Position numbers and translations under genes: made by a program. The notes under the pieces are model-generated. The model did no database searches. It was not told where the DNA came from and saw only the letters and a list, made by a program, of their open reading frames with translations. Source: Tetrahymena elliotti 4EA (taxonomy: Eukaryota; Ciliophora; Oligohymenophorea; Hymenostomatida; Tetrahymenidae). From it: DNA of 51,248 nucleotides. Where the stretch lies: positions 756,048-807,295 of the forward strand of contig JH720330.1 in the NCBI GenBank assembly GCA_000231825.2, in the 5' to 3' direction. Of the stretch, positions 1-12,664 are shown piece by piece; within the stretch, counting starts at the first letter, position 1, and every line of letters begins with the position of its first letter.

Positions 1-51
1 TGAAAAATAAAATTAATTATTCAAAAACTTTTTAAATAATTTAATTTAAAG

Positions 52-3000
52 ATGATTTTTTTTTACGAACGAAAATAATAATTAATTTTTGATTATTTGT
101 TCCCAAAAATATTTTTTATTGTATAATTAGGTCCTTATTTAGATGTAAATAAAGCTTTTTTTTGCACATACTATAAGAGTACATATTAAATATCATCTAG
201 TATAAGCAATTGTTTAAATGGATCTCCAGCCTTTTACTCTGGAGATTCAATATCATATTGCGATACAACTAAGCAGTGTAAGAAATAAGTAAATAATATT
301 TTTAATTTTTTTATCTTACTAGATTTTATAATAAAGATATATAAATGCCAAGAGTGTTACGCTCTATAAAGTAATTCATATTAATGCAATTAATGTGAAA
401 ATGCATAATATATTCCAAGCTTCTTTGGATGTATACCTTGTCCACCAGGTTGTCTAAATTGTTATGAAGAGGGATTTATAAATTATCAAAGAATCAATTT
501 CACCAATTATTTAATAACTAATAGTTCAGACATAATTTAACTTAAGTTACAAGTTAGATTAAATTACAAAACATATTTTAGTATAAAAATGAAGTGTTCT
601 GATTGCTAATATGGTTATGTATTAGATTACTCTTAATAAAATTGCAAAATTGCTTAATGTGGTGAATATTGCTCTCACTGTATTAACTATAAAGAAAATC
701 CTTTATGTATATAATGCAATAACACAAAACTATTTAGTTTAATTACTCCTATTTAAGGATTTATATCCAAACTTCACTATGGAACAAATTATCTCAATAG
801 TTTCTAAGATATGGTAACATTTGATTCTGCTCAAAAAGATTGCTAAATCTGCCCACTTCTGTAATTTTTTTTATAAATGTTTAAATTCTTAAAATATTTT
901 TAATAATTTTTTATTTAATTATTAAATTGAGAAAAGAGATAAATAATAATATGTAATTTAATATAATTTATCATTAATTAAACAATAAATTTGATAAATA
1001 TTTACTCTGAAATAAATAATTTTTAATTTTGATATTTAATAAAAATAACCTTTTTCTTACATATTAAAATTGAAAAATAATATTATAAAATTATACAATA
1101 AAACAAAAGATGTGAAACATGTGAGGATAATAAATTAGATATGGTTTTAGATCCTTTAAGTATGTATAAAGTCAAATGTTTTTCATGTAAATAAGAACTT
1201 CCTAGTAGATATGGAGATATGTCCAAATATGAAATTAGATATGACAAAGCCAGAAAGAAATGTATTTATTGCTTAAAAGGTGATAATGGTTGCTATTTTA
1301 AGAAATAGACTTAAATTTATGCTATATGTGGGACAGTTAATGATCCATAAGGTAAAGGAACCTTTGAGGAACCAATTAATTTATACAAATTAAAAGAGGT
1401 AAATCTAGATTCACTTATTATTAATGAACCTGAACTTGATATGTCTATCATTTATTATAATGAGCTTCAGATAAAAGAGATAGAATTCATAATAAATCTA
1501 AAAGATGAATCTAGAGTTTGTGTGGAATAATTTTCTTTAAATATAAATACTACTCTGAAAAATAGAGTTCCTTCTATTGAGTTACTTACAATAACCTTGT
1601 AGGCTAATCAAACAAATGGTTAAACAGACTATGTATTGTATCAACAAAGTGTAGCTGATCTTTCAGGTTTTAGCTCTTTTAAAATAATTAATATAAATAT
1701 AGTTCCTAAGAATTCTAACAAAAATTTTGGTTTTAGAATAAATGATGAACATTTAAAAAATGTAGAATTTTAAAACACTACATTTGTGTGCTAAAGAGAA
1801 TATCTAAATCAACTTTAAAATGACTTTAGTAATTTTAATGGGACTTTTATTCTGAATAGTACTCATTTCAAGAATTGTAGTTTCCAATAAGAAACTCTCA
1901 TTAATGTTCAATCTTCTTTTATTCCTGCATTTATTAGCTACAAATTGATTAATTCTTCAATTTAATTTTCTGACTTTTCTCAAAAATCAAAGTTTATTTC
2001 AATTAATAGCCCTAGTAATTTGTAAGTTTAAGGTTTCTAATTTTTACACGGGTCACTAACCTAATAGTCAATTGTTTTCTCAAATAATTTATAAGGTAAT
2101 GAAATATCAAGCACCTCAAATATTACAAACTTGCTATTTTAAAATTCAACTTTTGAAAGCTATTCTTAAATATTGAAAGGAGAGAGATTTATATATTTTT
2201 AACTGAAAAATTTTACTTTTTTTAATTCGACTTGTTAGCAAAATTTAAATAATAAAATAAAGAGTTCTTTGTTTTAAATTAATACAATAAATGCGTAAAA
2301 CATAACAGTCCAATAAAACTACTGGGAAAAAACATAGCTAATTCAATTTAGTCCTGTTTTAGATTTTTAAGAAGTTGTCCTAATAAACTTAAATTAAATA
2401 ATAATATTTAACAATACTTTTAACTCATTTGGGTAGATAATATTAAGCTAAAATGGTAAGTATAAAACTGAAGTGAATATTGGAAATTTTAATGTTTCAT
2501 TAAACAAGTACAGTTAATAGTATAATATATATTACTTCTAAATGAACTAGATATCAAAATTATCCTTAAGTAATGGGGTTGTAAATGAGTTATAACTAAT
2601 CACATTAATTCAAGTGAAAGGAGTTAACATAGCTTCTTTATAAAATATCTAGTTTGGAGATAAATATAGCCAAAGCACTTCCTACAATTTGATAAGTATT
2701 CAAGATTTAATTTAATAAATACAAATAAAAAGTTTAACATTTAATTCTTTAATTGCTGATGAAATGTTGCTGATTATTAGTTAACTAATTACTAATTAAT
2801 TTAATCCAGACTAGTTTTAAGCAACTATTAGTACTGTTATATTTAATAAGATTAATTTAAGAAAGCAAGCTAGTATAAAGCTTAATATATAATTATTTAG
2901 TGCTTTTCAAATAACAATCATGTAAGGGTATATAAAAATTAATTCTATGTAAGCATTCGATGTTATTCAGCCTCCTGTTAGTAATTAGGTAATTTTTCAT

Positions 3001-6000
3001 TGAAAATAATAAAATTTATAAATATTCTTATTTATTTTAACAGAATGATAGCTTTTTATCAACAATAATTAATCTTAAAAATGCAATCGGAAAACTTGAA
3101 ATCACTAACTCTAATATAATAAACAGCTAAAATCACCCTAACCAAAATTTAATCTAAATAATAGCAGATAAGTTATTAATTCAACAATCTAAATTTGTAG
3201 TAGAATCAAATAATTTGTAAAAATTGTAATTATTTGGTAGCTCTATTTTAGGTGGATTAGCAAATATATAATCAACAACAATAACAATTCGGACATGTTT
3301 GTTTTAAGGTGGATTATCCCTTCAAGGAGGAGGTTTATACATTTAAGCATAATTACTTGCTAACATTTATGTGTATCAAACTAATTTTACAGAAAATTGG
3401 AGCTTCTCATCAGGTGACCTTAAAAACTCTAATGGAGGAGCTATCTACATAAACTAAATCTCATTAAATTCAGGTGTGACTATTCAGCTAATTTAATGTA
3501 TTTTTGAGAATAACTTATCATTTAGCAAGGGAGGTGCTTTATATTTATCTTAAAATTAGAATAAATTTTACCTAAATTTATAATTCTCATAATTCATAAA
3601 TAATTTTTCACAAGATGGAAGTTGCTTATATTCAGTTTAGTAAAATGAAGAAAGTGTAATTTCAATCCAGAATATTTATAGTTTGTATTCTTATTCGTAG
3701 ATATAAAATTTGATGAGGCAAATAGAATAGTTTTGGTAAACAGCTAATGTGTCTCCAAGTCTTTATCATGTCAAAGGATTCTATCAAATTTATTTGTTCT
3801 AAAATGTATTTAATGCTGAATCTTTCAACTTAGATAATAACGAAGATGATTAAAATATGTTTATTTTTTAAAATTTGCTCATATTAGAATAAATAAAATT
3901 GCTCTCGTTTATTGAAAACAAGATAAATAATTTTATTGTATCAAACTAATTAATCTCAATTACTCATATATAAATGCTTGATATGCTTTCAGATTAATTT
4001 GAAGATAATTAATTACTTTATCTTGATAAAATAAAGTAGGGCATAGCTAATTCATTAACATTTATATATGCAAACAATATTGTAATAAAATAAATAATTT
4101 ATCAAAACAATTAATGCATTAGATGTATTTATGGAAATTTGAGAATTATTTCTAATCATACTTATTTGATTGATAGTACTTTCTAACTTAATACAGCATT
4201 TAATGGAGGAGCACTTTTTATATCTTAACAAGCCGATAGTTAGTTAATACCTAATAAACTTAGATTATTGCCGATTTAAAATTATCAAGATGAATATATA
4301 ATTAGAAGATCCGATTAAAATTAAACTATAATTAACTCTAAATTTTTAAATAATATTGCCTTAAATAATGGAGGATCAATAGTAGCATAAAATACTTATT
4401 TGTTTTTAATTAAATGCGAATTTTAAGATAATAATGCTGCCTCGTATGGTGGTGCAGTAGCCTCTGATCTTGAGTTTAAAACTGATGAATTAATAAAAAT
4501 TCATTTTATAAAAAATAGTTTTAAGAGTAATCATGCTAAAATTGGAAGTGTCTTTTATCAAATATAAAATCTTCCAATTTATTAATAAATAGAAAATAAA
4601 TTTAACTTGAATAAAGCATCACTTTATAATAATAACCTTATCTAATTCGCTGTTTCATTTCTAGGTATAAAAGGTAAACAAACTTATAAAAATTAGCTAT
4701 AAGTAGACAAGCATGTCAGTGGAAAATTTAGAGTAAATTTTTTCATTTCTGTTAAAAATATTAAAGAATATTCAAACTTTTCATCTCTCAAAATAGAATT
4801 TTATTAAATATTAAAAATTAGAAAGAGGGAGAATCAATCTTAACTTTATATTTTTCATCCTCTTTTTCATTTTTAGTTAATTAAATATCCTTTTCATAAA
4901 AGTATAAATTTTTAGAATACCAACCCCCTCTGTTCTCTGTTGTTCAATAAATAAATATTTTTAAAGTAATTTATTAAATTTAACTAAATTATTTTTTTTA
5001 TTAGGATGATATTATTTTGTAGTTAGTTAATGATGAAGATTAACCCATAACAATCGTTAATGATGAAATTTCTTTAAATATTTCAGTTATTAAAGAAGAG
5101 GATTTACTTGTAAGCTAGAGAGTAATTTCATAAAAAAGTGGGATATTCAATTTAACTGATAAAATCTAAGTTTATGGAAGGTTCGGAAAAGAAATAAAAT
5201 TGGTTATTTCTTCTCAATATGCTAAATATCCAATTTATGGATCAAATGGTGAAATGATAAAAATGGAAACAGATGTTTATTTCTAAATAAATATAAATAT
5301 GATTCATATTTGCCCTGTTGGGACTATGTATTTTAATGATACTGTAAAAAAAGATCTATGCAATCCTTGCCCTAAGTTCATGTATAATTTAAATGATGGT
5401 GATAAATGTCGTAAATGTCCAGAAACATTTGAATGTAATAATACCAGTATTTTATTACCTAAAGGATTGTGGAGATCATAAAATAATAGCTATAATTTTA
5501 TTGAATGTTATGGATATTTTTAATGTGTTGGAGACATCAGTAGGAAACAAGTATTAGAATAATACTCTGATTAGAATCGTTATTGTGTAGAAGGTAAACA
5601 TTTTTTGTATTTTCAAATAGAATAATTATATTTTATAAGGTAATATTGGTGCATTATGTATGGACTGTGATTTATATGCTAGTTTTTGGAATAAAAGATA
5701 CTATTAAATAGCTAGCTATACTTGTTCTGAGTAAAATATACTAATTCTAATATTAAGATGTCTAATATTTAATTAAATATTTAGGTGTGGATAATTCAAT
5801 GCAAACTTAATTACAGAAATTGTTATGTTTTTGCTCAATGTTATCTTCTTTGTCTATTTAGCCAAGTCTATTTTGTTGCTAAATGATTATTTTAAGGTTT
5901 AGATAGTATTTTAAGTTTTAAAAATATATTTTAAATATGACTAAAGATTTTTTGTTATTGCTAACATTTTCTTAAACTATGCAGCTTAATTATCAATTTG

Positions 6001-7174
6001 TGCTAGCAACATGATTTACTTGCCTGTTTATGTAAAGTAAATTCTAAAAGGAATAGGAAATCCATCTGAAATCTTATTAACAATGTTTGATTGTTTAATC
6101 TCTTAAATCAGTTTATTCTAAAATAATCAAGATTTTTACTTTTATTTTAGGAATGTTCTTCTCTTGATAATTAACTTTTGTATTTGTTTAGCAGTTTTAA
6201 TTTGCTTTAGAATGTTAAAATATAAAGACATTTAAATCAGTTTCTCTATTATCATATACTTCACTATAAATTTCTTTATCCACACAATAGACTCGGCTTT
6301 AAAAATGGTTTTTTTTTTAATTGAATCAAATGAACACAATTTTAAATATTTTTCATAAAATAAAACATAGATGTTTTGTGTCGAAATAGATGGATAAAAA
6401 TATGTAAACTAGTATCCTAATATAAAATGTGGTGCTGATCATACTAAATTAGTCAAATCAATACTTTATCCATCCATTGGTGGGTAGCTCCTATTTATTC
6501 TACTAGTTTTTCTGTATGTTCGCAGAGAAAGTCTTAAATTTTTATCAAAAACTAAAGGAATATTTAACTAATTCTACAAAAAATATTGGTGGTTCTTTTA
6601 CTCTATTTTAATCAGATTACTTTTAATTTTAATAAATAATTATTTCTTTTATGAAATATAACTGAAAGGTTCTGTTATGTGCTCTCTCTATTTAGCATAC
6701 ACTCTAACATTGCTAAATTGTAATTTAATTTCATTTATTTAAAAGTATTTAATATTTTATAACTATAATAAAGCGTACCCTTACAACAGGTTGGAGTTCA
6801 ATTACTTAGAAATATTTTTTTCTATTTTAATAACAATAAACTATGGCATGATTGATAATTTGAGTTAATTATAAAACTAAGAGATGATTTTTATTACATT
6901 TACTGCTTTAAACATATCATGTATCTGTACATTTATTTATTGGGAAATTGGAGATAGATTTAAGTAAATGATTTTAAAAATGATGATATTTAAGGAGAAA
7001 AGTAATCAAATAAAAGCAAAAAAGTAATCTCCTATTCTTTTGTGGAAAAAAATCAGACAAAAAGTAGTGGGTAAAAAAGTAGTTTTCCAAACTGAGAATG
7101 AACAATTTTTTTATAAGAATATTAAAAAATACATTCCAAATCAATCAACTTAAATTTAAAGTTAAATGTTTTGA
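52..7174 (+). CDS. giant cysteine-rich surface protein with polytopic membrane C-terminus
   Basis: Predicted 2,132-residue membrane protein of the large ciliate family usually annotated only as putative transmembrane protein; its function is unknown. Proposed introns are 289-336, 861-1109, 2989-3043, 4733-5004, 5594-5639 and 5731-5784, and the joined exons are an exact multiple of three. The N-terminal 400 residues carry many CxxC pairs (for example CIPCPPGC, CSDC, CETC) like furin/growth-factor-receptor repeats. The middle 1,200 residues repeat short Asn/Ser/Phe/Gly-rich units such as NNGG and YGGA, resembling right-handed beta-helix or polymorphic-outer-membrane-protein repeats. A second Cys cluster (CPVGT, CNPCP, CRKCP) precedes about eight hydrophobic segments and a basic tail. 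The first ATG after the AT-rich leader was chosen; the N-terminus is hydrophobic but not a textbook signal peptide. The 4733-5004 intron is the least certain. Confidence 0.85.
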
Positions 7175-7615
7175 AATTACAAAATAATAAATTGTGTGAT
7201 AAACAAAAAATTTGTTTGATGTATTTAATTTTGTTATTGTAATCAAAATATTTTTTTGATAACCATTAATATAAAAACTCCCTTTATTTGCTTGATAATT
7301 AGATAATTAGAGGAGGGAGAAGAGAAATGAAGATTTTTTTTTTTTCATTAATAAAGACCATTACCCATCAGACCAATAAAGAGGGAATACAGTATATTTA
7401 TTATTTAGTTCTATAAATAATCCTTTATTTTTCATTATTAAATGTGTTTATCAAGAAATATTAATTATCTTTTGAGACTAGTGTTATTGCTTTTAATGTT
7501 TGATTATATATTTTTAAGAAAATTAATGAAAAATTATGAACTTTGAAGTATTTAAATATAATGTGGAAAGAGAGAAAAATGATGGAGGAGAAAATCTTAA
7601 AATTAGCTGAACCTC
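7175..7615. other. intergenic, convergent 3' ends
   Basis: About 440 bases lie between two genes whose ends face each other. The stretch is AT-rich with homopolymer runs, including a T12-like tract near 7329. I see no RNA gene or supported coding frame; it is presumably the two 3' untranslated regions. Confidence 0.6.
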
Positions 7616-10440
7616 TCAGAAATGAAGAATTGCAAGTTGATTGCAAACATTTCTAAAAAGATTGATGAGCCAATTAGATTATAGGTTATCTACAACACGT
7701 ATAAATGTTTGACTCTATTACTTATCATAAGTTGATTTTTATGTATTAATTTAATCAATATTAGATGAATTAAATTTTTATGGGATTGTATCTAAGTTTT
7801 TCTATTCTGTTATTGCTCTTTGTGATAACATATATGAGGTTTTATTGACAGAGTCTGTTCTTATTCTATTTTTCTTCTTTGTAATATTCTTTTCATAATA
7901 TCATAATAAATTTTTTATTTAATGTTTTATTGATATTAAATTACTTTTAATTATTCTTCTTTTTCTAGGAGTTTTTGATACAAAGCAGCTTTTTTTTCAT
8001 TAATTGCTTTGTCTTTCTCATTAGATTTTATAAATTTATCGTTTAAGGCTTTTACTAATTCTCTTTGATTTTCGTTTTCAATTTCGAGATTTTTTAACAC
8101 ATCGTCAAGTAGTTTAGACTTTAAAATGAAAAAATTATTAAAACTTATCCCAATAAAAATAAATTTACCTTTTATTTAATTATTTCGAACCTTTTAAAGA
8201 ATATTTCATACAATTTTTTATGAGAATCTTTCTCAATAATTTATAACTACTTCTCTTAATAAGATTTATCATATAAATTAGCAAATATTTAGAAGTATCT
8301 TCCTAAGTCTTGAACGCAAAATTTTTAGAATATAAATACCTTAGAAAGACCATCTATGTCATTATTTTATTATAAAATATCTTTGCAATACATTTAAATT
8401 AAATCTTTGAAATCCTATTAAATCTTGACATAAGTATTATTATTTTGTAATTTATTCAAATTATTTGATTTCTCTTACAATTATTGATCCAGTTCCTCTA
8501 GCCTATTTATTCTCCATTTCTCATTGATACTATATTAATTAATTGTTTTAATTTTTACTTGAATTATTTTTTTGCTTTAAAATTTCTTTAATGTTTAATA
8601 AAATAATAACTTACCCGTAAGATATATTCTAGAATAACCGAAAGACTTGCTCTTCTTTATAATCAAGAATTTTCTTAAGATTTTGAAAGTAGATTTAATA
8701 TATCTCTTTGAAATAACTATCAGATACAAATCTTATCATACTTGTGTTAAATTGCTCAATTATTGAATTTCTTATTGTAAGCAAGCTTTACATTAATTTT
8801 TATAGAGATGAAAAATTATCAAAATTGACTAAATATTATATTCTTTCTTGATGGTCTTTTTCAAGCATTTATAGCACTCTTTAAAATTCAAAATTAATTG
8901 ATTGAGAGGCTATTATTCTAGGTTCAAAATATTGTTCATTTATATTATTAATTTACTCTATCAATAAATTTATATACCTATTGTTAAATAAAAATATCAT
9001 TTAAATAAATATTAAAACATAATAAAAAACTACTTGCAAAAGGTGTATGAATTTATGGGAATATTTTTGAATTTTTTATATTTTGAAGGGAGGTTAATTA
9101 TTTTTTTTAAGAATTCAATATCTGTGTTAGGTACTTTAATTTGATCTACTATTCTATTTACATTTAAATTAGTAACACTAGGTATTATTGATTAACCAGT
9201 CTAATTACTCACTCTCAAATTAGTAAATGATTATTAAAATTTACCCAAGCTATTTATTTATGAAGTATTTAAATAAATAGAATTTTTATTTTATACTTTG
9301 ACGTCTAATTAAGCATTTAGTGATTAAATATTTGAATTTATTTATGAATTTAACAATTAAAAACTAGGGACTACTCTCTAAAATTAACTTTTTTAATTTA
9401 GAGAAGTCAATAAACTATTATTTACAGGGATTGATTATTTTTTGGCACTTGATTCCTTATCAGGAACAGAAAAAAATTAAGCTTGATCTACAGATTCAAT
9501 AGAATCCTCTAAATCAAATTTTTATAAAAAGCACTTTTTATCTGGAAAAGCAGAGTTTAAAATCTATGTTTATAAAATAAATTTTAATATTCAAAATGTA
9601 TTACTTCAATTTAAAAGAAGAAAAAGAGATAAAAAGCATTACATTTTTAATTTTTAGCAACTAATTATTTGAGTTTGGTAAAATGTAGTGAAGAATTTAT
9701 TCTAAAACAACATCGCCTTCAAAAATTAGTTTATCAGTGTCATTCACAAACTATTATAACTCAGATTATACAAGGAGTTCCATAGCAGAGTTAAAATTTT
9801 ATTCTTTAGTTAAAATTAACAATTCTGGCATGTAATCACTAATATTTAAATCATTTATAGGAAAATTTAATTTTCTTTCAAAATCAATAAGGAAACTTAA
9901 TTCATCATATATAACATGTCTCAAATCAGAATTTGAATAAAATATTAACTAATCACTAATAAGCATTATAAAAAGCTACAATTTTAAATTAGCTTCATCT
10001 AATGTATCTATACCCTATACATCGATTAAAAAAGTATGAGTGTTTGAAACTGGATTGTAAATAGGCTAACCCCATAAAACAGCTCCTTCAGTTCCTTGAT
10101 CTCCTTCTCTTTCATAAAACTATAAAAAATTTAATTACATATTTGCCATAAAAACAATTACTTTTTTAGTTTATTTAAAACTAGACAGATATTTATTTAG
10201 AAATGAACTCTTGCCTTTCCCTGGCAGTCCTATCACTGAAACTATGTTTATATTACCTTCATATTTTATTAAAATCTAAATGATTTAAGTTTGATGCACA
10301 ATTATAAAAAACAGAAGTTTAAATTAATCAAATCATTTTATTCCTTAAATTTTATCTTTAGAAACTTTTTCAACTAATAAAAAATTTATGATCTCCTTCT
10401 TCTGGCAAAATTAAAAAAATTCTTTAATTTCACTTTTATT
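7616..10440 (-). CDS. guanylate-binding-protein-like (GB1/RHD3) GTPase
   Basis: Large dynamin-superfamily GTPase. The P-loop reads GLPGKGKSS, followed by an exon starting FYEREGDQGTEGAVLW that matches the GBP switch I pattern TxGxxxW. The G3 motif is LIDVQGID (family DxEG/DxxG). The GBP base-recognition motif (family T-x-RD) should follow the strand ending PELLIL, but the sequence there is TKEQNF, so the RD dipeptide is missing. The C-terminal half is long helical sequence rich in E, K, Q and L (EELDQQLQEKSNNLNKLQ), as in the GBP helical domain. One clear intron ends just before FYERE, others split the helical region, and the last (GTAATTTAA to AAAAG) leads to a tail ending QLAILHF and TGA at 7616. 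The start is not resolved: no in-frame ATG was found, and a TGA lies in frame upstream of the P-loop unless a 90-base intron removes it. Confidence 0.75.
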
Positions 10441-10804
10441 TTAAATAAAATAACTCTTTATTTATTATTTATTGTATTAGCATATTAAATTTATCAAATT
10501 TGTATAAATTAAAAAATTTTAGTTTCTTCTTTAATAAAAAATTTTTTATAAGGGGTCTTAATATAAAGGTACTTTAATTAATGATGATAGATGGTAATTA
10601 AAAATGTGTTTATTAAAATTTTACAAAACTAATTTTTTAGGCAATTGATAAGGTTATTTTAATAAATTTGAAGATTTAATGATTGATATTTTAATGAGCA
10701 ATAGGGAAGTTTAATGTTTCTATTTTAGTTTAACAATCAAAAAAAAATTTTTAAAGTTTTATAATTGATTGAAATTTGAGAATTAATTAATTTTAAAGTA
10801 AATC
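10441..10804. other. spacer between two minus-strand genes
   Basis: One minus-strand frame stays open across this stretch, but its translation almost lacks Gly, Ala, Asp and Glu, as expected of random AT-rich DNA when TGA is the only stop. I treat it as the upstream region of the GTPase gene, possibly with an unrecognised first exon. Confidence 0.5.
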
Positions 10805-12031
10805 TCAATTGAATTTTATGCTGGAATTTATCTGGAATTTATTTAGAAAGAATAAAAAATTTGATTGAATTTTTGATATTGGAAGAATAAATTTGGCATT
10901 TACTTCTTAAAGTAAATCTTCATTTAAAATAAGCTATTCATCTCTAATTTCTATTAACTCGTATGGTCTAGCTAAAAGATCTATGTTTGCTGGCTCTTTA
11001 ACTTTATTACCATTTTATTTCTATTAATATAAGTTAATTGAATCGTTAGATAATTATTTTCCAAATAAATTATTTTAAATAATTAATTTTATTATAGAAA
11101 ATAAACTGAGTCTCTATTTCTTTATCAAACTCACTTTTCCTATGTCGTTTATGTAAAATGAAAATTATTAATTACTTCAATATATGTTAAATGTTAACTA
11201 GATCTTCTCTGCCTTTAATTATTAGAAGATCTTCCTTGTTAATTGAATGATTAATTTGGTTCCTTTGTTGCAGAGTTACTTTATGATGTAGCATGATTTT
11301 ATGCTAAATTCAAGAATGCCTAAACATCACTAAAACCTTGAATAATTTTACTTTATCTCCTCTCAGTTCTTATATTTGGAGTATTAGATTTTGTATTTAT
11401 TCTTTTTGGTTTCTACGAGCTTCCATTTTCATGCTAATTATGGTTATTACTTTATCCATTAATATTATGTTGCTAATCTCTTTAGTTTTTTGAAGCAGAT
11501 GCAAAATTATCTGAATCAAAATATTATATATCTTATTTATCTTAATTTAAATATTCTTTATTTTAGACTTTCCCCTTAAAATCTGCATTCTCAGAGCTGC
11601 TGCTTAAAGTTTTAGTCCTAATTTCTTAATATCTTTTAGCTCTCTTTTATGTTGTTGCGTATATTAAGCCAAGGCTTTCCTATTATTTTTGATTTTAGTT
11701 GTCATTTATGTGATTCTTATTTGGCTACTCAAAGTCAAAAGAACCATTGACTTTATCTTAAAACTATCGATTCATGAAGAAACGAAATACTAAAAATATT
11801 GAGAGCAAATACTAAAGTAAATCTGTTAAATTGCCTTCGTTTTTAATTATCTAAAGTTTGCTTTTTATAATGACTTTAAAATTCTGTTTCTATCTAGCTT
11901 GTAGTTATTAATTTAAAACCTTCTACTTTCTAAAATTAAATAAATATAAATTATTTCACTTGCAAATTTTCTTTTTACTTTTAGTTATCAATATACAAAA
12001 TAAATTTTGTTGGATAATTTTTTTTATTCAT
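10805..12031 (-). CDS. Q/N/S-rich protein of unknown function
   Basis: Not recognised. Proposed 371-residue protein from ATG at 12031 to TGA at 10805 with introns 11812-11764 and 11175-11114; the exon sum is an exact multiple of three. The start MNKKNYPTKFILY is followed by a basic stretch, then a long disordered, Gln/Asn/Ser-rich middle (SSSSENADF, NNHNQHENGSS, RRSSQ) and a C-terminal part of mixed composition (NIDLLARPYELIEIRDEQ). The low complexity and many Ser/Arg pairs suggest a phosphorylated regulatory or scaffold protein, but that is only inference. The gene is divergent from the ADP-ribosylglycohydrolase gene and upstream of the GTPase gene on the same strand. A second possible intron near the end (donor after LLQE) would remove the TGA used here; see findings. 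Confidence 0.6.
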
Positions 12032-12150
12032 AAAGACTAATTGCTTTCAAATAGTTAGCAAGTCATTTATTCAGTCAGCACATTTATTTGCTATAGTATG
12101 AAGTTCGTTATTTAAGATTTATATTTTTTTATTATATAGAATACTATTTA

Positions 12151-12307
12151 TATTTATAAAATAAGAAAATATAACAAGTTAATTATATTATATATTAAAT
12201 AGGTCCATCAATTTCAGTATCTTCTTCTTTCTTTAAATTTCAAAATTATATTATTTTTCAGTACAATATCATTCTTTTTTATTTTCAATCAATAAAATTG
12301 ATAATTG
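12151..12307. repeat. direct repeat, copy A
   Basis: Imperfect copy of the block at 12351-12503, offset by about 200 bases. Shared strings include TTTCTTTCTTTAAATTTC-like and TTTTATTTTCAAT-AATAAAATTGATAAT segments in the same order with few indels. Roughly 80 percent identity was judged by eye. This is much more than chance AT-richness allows, because the order of about ten words is kept. Confidence 0.75.
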
Positions 12308-12350
12308 AGTGAGTGATCAAATTTTGAAAATTTCAATAGAGATTACTACT

Positions 12351-12503
12351 TTTATAAAATATATGAAAAATATAAGTCAATTAATTATATTTTATATTAA
12401 ATACATCAATCGAATTTTTATTTTCTTTCTTTAAATTTCTAATTCTATTATTTTTTAGTTCAATTTCACTGTTTTTTATTTTCAATAAATAAAATTGATA
12501 ATA
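12351..12503. repeat. direct repeat, copy B
   Basis: Second copy of the 150-base block, nearer the ADP-ribosylglycohydrolase gene. It begins with the same TTTATAAAATA and ends with the same AAAATTGATAAT as copy A. Together the copies fill more than half of the divergent intergenic region. Confidence 0.75.
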
Positions 12504-12664
12504 GCTATCAAACTTTTTTGAATTAATCTTTTAAATTAATTTATTTGTGATCAAAAATTGATAGTAAAAAATTTTATTCCTTTAATTATTTTAAATTATT
12601 TTATTTTTAATTTAGCAATATTTTTTTTAGCAGATATTAAAGTTGAAAAATTAACATTTTTAAC

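Larger units (their letters stand above)
12032..12664. promoter_or_regulatory. shared divergent promoter region
   Basis: The 630 bases between two divergently transcribed genes must hold both promoters. The region is more than 80 percent A+T and contains two imperfect direct copies of a 150-base block, listed separately. No individual transcription-factor site can be named with confidence. Confidence 0.55.

Noticed and set aside
7579..7665. Short plus-strand frame starting MMEEKILKLAEPLRN
   Set aside because: It lies opposite the 3' end of the GTPase gene, whose minus-strand frame (ending QLAILHF, TGA at 7616) is better supported.
10441..10804. Continuous minus-strand frame upstream of the GTPase domain as extra coding sequence
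   Set aside because: It nearly lacks Gly, Ala, Asp and Glu; with TGA the only stop, open frames of this length are common by chance in such AT-rich DNA.
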